Assembly (NCBI GenBank): GCA_946538875.1
Contig: CAMNHD010000058.1
Coordinates: forward strand, 1 to 7,834
Direction of reading: 5' to 3'
Length of the DNA: 7,834 nucleotides
DNA from: an uncultured Treponema sp.
GTDB taxonomy: Bacteria > Spirochaetota > Spirochaetia > Treponematales > Treponemataceae
Shown here: positions 5,575 to 7,834 of the stretch, one piece after another
How the letters are laid out: each line of letters begins with the position of its first letter
How positions within the stretch are numbered: the first letter of the stretch is position 1
Position numbers and translations under genes: made by a program
The notes under the pieces: generated by a model
What the model was told of the DNA's origin: nothing
Database searches by the model: none
The model's input: only the letters and a program-made list of their open reading frames with translations

Positions 5575-6096
5575 ATGCTGGAAAGTAGTGAAAAACTCAA
5601 CAATCAGGCCATTATTCTTGCTCAGCAGGGTGAATTCAAGGAAGCGATTGCTTGTTTTAAGCGGGCTATCTCGATTGAGCGGCAGAACTATCTGCTCTGG
5701 TTCAATCTGGGCGTGACGTACCGGGATGCAGGAAAACTTGAGGATGCTCGTTTCGCTATGGAAAAGGCGGCTGAAATCAATCCGGATGACGAAGGGGTGC
5801 TGGAGTCTCTTGCGGCACTGTGCTTCAGCATGGGTGACAATGACGAGGCTATGTACTGGTGCACTCTTTGTCTTGAGGAGAATATCTATAACAGCCACAT
5901 CTGGAACACTATCGGTGTGCTTTACTTTAACCAGCGGGACTATGGTTCTGCCTGCGAGGCTTTTGAGCATGCCATAACGATTGACCCCTATTACTATGAT
6001 GCCCTGTACAATCTCCGTGACACTTACGAGGAGATGGGCAATCCTATGGGTATGGCCGAATGCAACAAGCGGATGAAGGATCTGGAGCCCAAGTGA
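5575..6096 (+). CDS. Tetratricopeptide repeat (TPR) protein
   Basis: A 173-residue protein made almost wholly of TPR units, a helical scaffold for protein-protein contacts. Repeats run at about 5-38, 39-72, 73-106 (degenerate), 107-140 and a partial 141-173. Each shows the spacing of small residues typical of the fold, for example W42/G46/Y49 with A58 and P70 in the second repeat and W110/G114/Y117 with A126, A133 and P138 in the fourth. No signal peptide or membrane segment is present, so it is probably cytosolic. A strong GGGAGG site (5564-5569) stands six bases before the ATG, 21 bases after the polyprenyl synthase stop. Its TGA shares one base with the next gene's ATG (TGATG, 6094-6098). 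The partner protein is unknown. Confidence 0.92.
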   Translation: MLESSEKLNNQAIILAQQGEFKEAIACFKRAISIERQNYLLWFNLGVTYRDAGKLEDARFAMEKAAEINPDDEGVLESLAALCFSMGDNDEAMYWCTLCLEENIYNSHIWNTIGVLYFNQRDYGSACEAFEHAITIDPYYYDALYNLRDTYEEMGNPMGMAECNKRMKDLEPK

Positions 6097-6512
6097 TGAC
6101 TGACCGAGCCCTTGTTGTTTCTGTTGATGGCGGCGAAATCATGGTGCTTCCTCTGCTTAAGTCTGACTGCGCTACCTGTTCTGCGGGCTGTGCCAGGAGG
6201 GGGACTGCCTTTGCCGTAAAGAATCCCCGTGACCTGCCTCTCAAGGTCGGCTCTGCTGTCCGTCTCTGCGCATCGCGGAAAATGCAGGGGATTCAGGGAT
6301 TTATTTCTCTGATTCTGCCGTTTTTGTGTGCCGTTGCGGGGTATTTCTGCGCGGGACCAATCATGGGGTTCTTTGGCAAAACTGCCGGCGATGGGGCAAA
6401 AGCCCTGTTCGTGCTCTTGTTTTTGTCACTGTCTTCGGCGGGGGTATTTGCCGTCACAAGGATAAAACCTCTTCCCGGTGTGCCCGAGATTGCCGAAGTT
6501 CTGCCCGTTTAA
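6096..6512 (+). CDS. RseC/MucC-like (SoxR-reducing system family) small membrane protein
   Basis: A 138-residue protein. The N-terminal cytosolic part (1-60) is a small beta-rich segment carrying C25-A-T-C28-S-A-G-C32, a CxxCxxxC motif like the cysteine cluster of the RseC/MucC family (PF04246; E. coli RseC has CxxCx5C). Two membrane helices follow (about 68-88 and 102-121), and the tail ends near PLPGVPEIAEVLPV. Family members act with membrane electron-transfer complexes (Rnf/Rsx, SoxR reduction) or sigma-E control; which applies here is not shown. An in-frame ATG at 6060 would add 12 residues inside the TPR gene. The ATG at 6096 was chosen because it has GGAG (6084-6087) at the right distance and a TGATG stop-start overlap with the TPR gene. 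It converges with the GGDEF gene after 15 bases that include a tandem CCTGATTC. The family call is moderately sure. Confidence 0.75.
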   Translation: MTDRALVVSVDGGEIMVLPLLKSDCATCSAGCARRGTAFAVKNPRDLPLKVGSAVRLCASRKMQGIQGFISLILPFLCAVAGYFCAGPIMGFFGKTAGDGAKALFVLLFLSLSSAGVFAVTRIKPLPGVPEIAEVLPV

Positions 6513-6527
6513 CCTGATTCGCCTGAT

Positions 6528-7834
6528 TCAGCCTTGTTTACCCTGGGTGTCAACCTGCTTTGAGGCGTGCTTCCTGCGTTTTTCTTCGTAAAGGGAGTTG
6601 TCGGCCTGGTTAAGCAGTTCCTTGATATCCAGTTTTTTATCGGGGTAAAAGCTTACCCAGCCAAGCGAGATGGAAAGTGAGAACTTTTCTCCGGAATTTT
6701 TGTTCCATTCAGCGCACAGCTCGTCAAGACGTTCACGGAATGTCCTGAGTTTTTTTTCTCCCAGACCCGGTGCTATTATCACGAATTCGTCCCCACCGTA
6801 GCGCCCGATTATGTCTGTGGAGCGGAACACTTTGCGCAGCAGCTGCGCTTCTGTCTTGATGGCAAGGTCACCGCTTGCGTGTCCGTAAGTGTCGTTGATT
6901 TTCTTGAGTCCGTCCAGGTCCCCGTAAAGCACCATTCCCTGATGCGGGTTGGCCTGGGCCAGATCCAGTGCCTTCTGCCCCATGGTTATCACGCCGCGTC
7001 TGTTCAGGAGCCCTGTAAGCTCGTCAGTGACAGAGATGACTGTGGCTACGTCGAATTCCTTTTCCAGTTCCAGTTTTTCTTTCTGCGCACGGGTCACTTC
7101 ATAGGCGGAGGCCAGTGAGCTTGCGAACATCTTGCAGAGCATGGAATAGACCGCCACATCGTATTCCCCGGGTCTGAATATTATGTAGCCGTAAAGTATC
7201 CTTCCGCGGAACAGGGCCACCGTGTGCATTCTGTGCATGTTGAGGAAGATTCCGTCCGGAATCATGGTTTCCCGTGGGTTGAACTTTATGGGCTTTTGTT
7301 CTGAGCCGAGCCAGTAGCCGCTTGCGCTGTCAAATGCTGTGTAGACCAGGGCCTTTGACGGCAGGGTAAAGTAGTCGTAGACGTCTGTCTCCACCGGATG
7401 CTCATAGAGTATCACCGCCCCGGAAAGGATTCCCATGGACATCAGGTTGCTGTTGATGTAGAAACGGTACTGGTTGAGCGTCATGTCGGTCTGCATCTCG
7501 GTGTACAGGTGAATCATCTGTATGAACTGAGAGCTTTTCAGGCACCATTCGCTCACACCTGTTGCGGCGTCTTCACGTTCTGTCGGATGAAGTTCGCCCC
7601 GGGAGTCCGGCATAAGGCAGTGCGTCTGGAACGGCTTGAGGCATCCGCATGACTGTCTGAAAACCGGCACAGAGTCCACCGTGCGGTAGCCGCGGAAATT
7701 GTCTCCTTCAAAAATCTTTTCCATCATGCGCCACTTCTTGTGGCTGGGGAGAGAGGGGTCTGCGCCTTGCGCCTTGGCCACATAGGCCTCCCACTCTGCC
7801 TGACGGGGCATGGCAGCGAGGCGTTCCCAGTCTT
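6528..7834 (-). CDS. Diguanylate cyclase (GGDEF) with N-terminal sensor region, 5' partial
   Basis: Makes cyclic di-GMP from two GTP. The reading frame stays open to the window edge: seven further residues (DWERLAA) precede the first in-window ATG at 7811, so the true start is probably outside. Numbering from that ATG, residues 41-57 (GYRTVDSVPVFRQSCGC) resemble the closing segment of LacI-type periplasmic-binding sensor modules found on some GGDEF proteins, so the missing N-terminus may be such a module. Residues about 90-235 look like a GAF-like sensor, and 238-258 is a charged helical linker. The GGDEF domain spans about 262-412 with DELTGLLNRRG (263-273), the metal-binding Asp in YGDLDGLKKIND (296-307), an intact GGDEF (339-343), and RSTD (330-333) exactly five residues before it, the inhibitory I-site. 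Both activity and product inhibition are expected. No signal peptide is visible. The tail is basic. The N-terminal module is inference. Confidence 0.9.
   Translation of the reverse strand, partial: DWERLAAMPRQAEWEAYVAKAQGADPSLPSHKKWRMMEKIFEGDNFRGYRTVDSVPVFRQSCGCLKPFQTHCLMPDSRGELHPTEREDAATGVSEWCLKSSQFIQMIHLYTEMQTDMTLNQYRFYINSNLMSMGILSGAVILYEHPVETDVYDYFTLPSKALVYTAFDSASGYWLGSEQKPIKFNPRETMIPDGIFLNMHRMHTVALFRGRILYGYIIFRPGEYDVAVYSMLCKMFASSLASAYEVTRAQKEKLELEKEFDVATVISVTDELTGLLNRRGVITMGQKALDLAQANPHQGMVLYGDLDGLKKINDTYGHASGDLAIKTEAQLLRKVFRSTDIIGRYGGDEFVIIAPGLGEKKLRTFRERLDELCAEWNKNSGEKFSLSISLGWVSFYPDKKLDIKELLNQADNSLYEEKRRKHASKQVDTQGKQG

Noticed and set aside
4989..5603. 204-codon minus-strand frame opposite the polyprenyl synthase
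   Set aside because: Antisense shadow rich in Ser and Pro; the synthase motifs on the other strand are unambiguous.
6060..6095. ATG giving a 12-residue longer RseC-like protein
   Set aside because: It lies inside the TPR gene without a ribosome site; the ATG at 6096 has GGAG and a stop-start overlap.

Overview
The window is a compact, host-associated bacterial chromosome segment with 8 protein genes, one tRNA gene and two divergent promoter regions. The gene complement suggests a spirochaete, most likely Treponema. The clues are a VUT-family transporter, a small TPR protein beside an RseC-like protein, a GGDEF protein with a 'SCGC'-ended sensor segment, and a tRNA without an encoded CCA. This assignment is inference from gene style, not from a diagnostic marker. 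No CRISPR array, insertion sequence, transposase, phage gene or rRNA was seen.

Layout. (1) 1-1134, plus strand: the C-terminal five-sixths of a MATE-family multidrug/Na+ antiporter, cut by the window edge. (2) 1135-1270: a convergent gap containing an exact 11-bp inverted repeat. (3) 1271-2554, minus strand: a secreted protein of unknown role whose C-terminal third looks like a NADase-type (discoidin-like) glycan-binding domain. (4) 2564-2746, plus strand: a complete tRNA-Asn(GUU) unit with a near-consensus promoter and a strong intrinsic terminator. (5) 4358-2783, minus strand: a two-gene operon of a VUT/YhhQ-type transporter (queuosine-precursor type) and a short-chain dehydrogenase, joined by an ATGA overlap. 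A roughly 100-nt leader with mutually exclusive pairings around the Shine-Dalgarno sequence precedes it. (6) 4440-6512, plus strand: a three-gene operon of a long-chain polyprenyl diphosphate synthase, a TPR protein and a small RseC/MucC-like membrane protein. The first gene starts at or within a few bases of the predicted transcription start, so it may be leaderless. (7) 7834-6528, minus strand: a diguanylate cyclase with intact GGDEF and I-site motifs, cut at its N-terminus by the window edge.

How the parts may work together. The polyprenyl synthase supplies long isoprenoid chains (lipid carriers or quinone tails). The RseC-like protein has a three-cysteine motif typical of a family tied to electron-transfer membrane complexes, so this operon may join isoprenoid and redox physiology; that link is inference. 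The transporter-SDR operon looks like nutrient or precursor uptake under RNA-level control. The best candidate for an undescribed element is the structured leader at 4222-4324 (minus strand).
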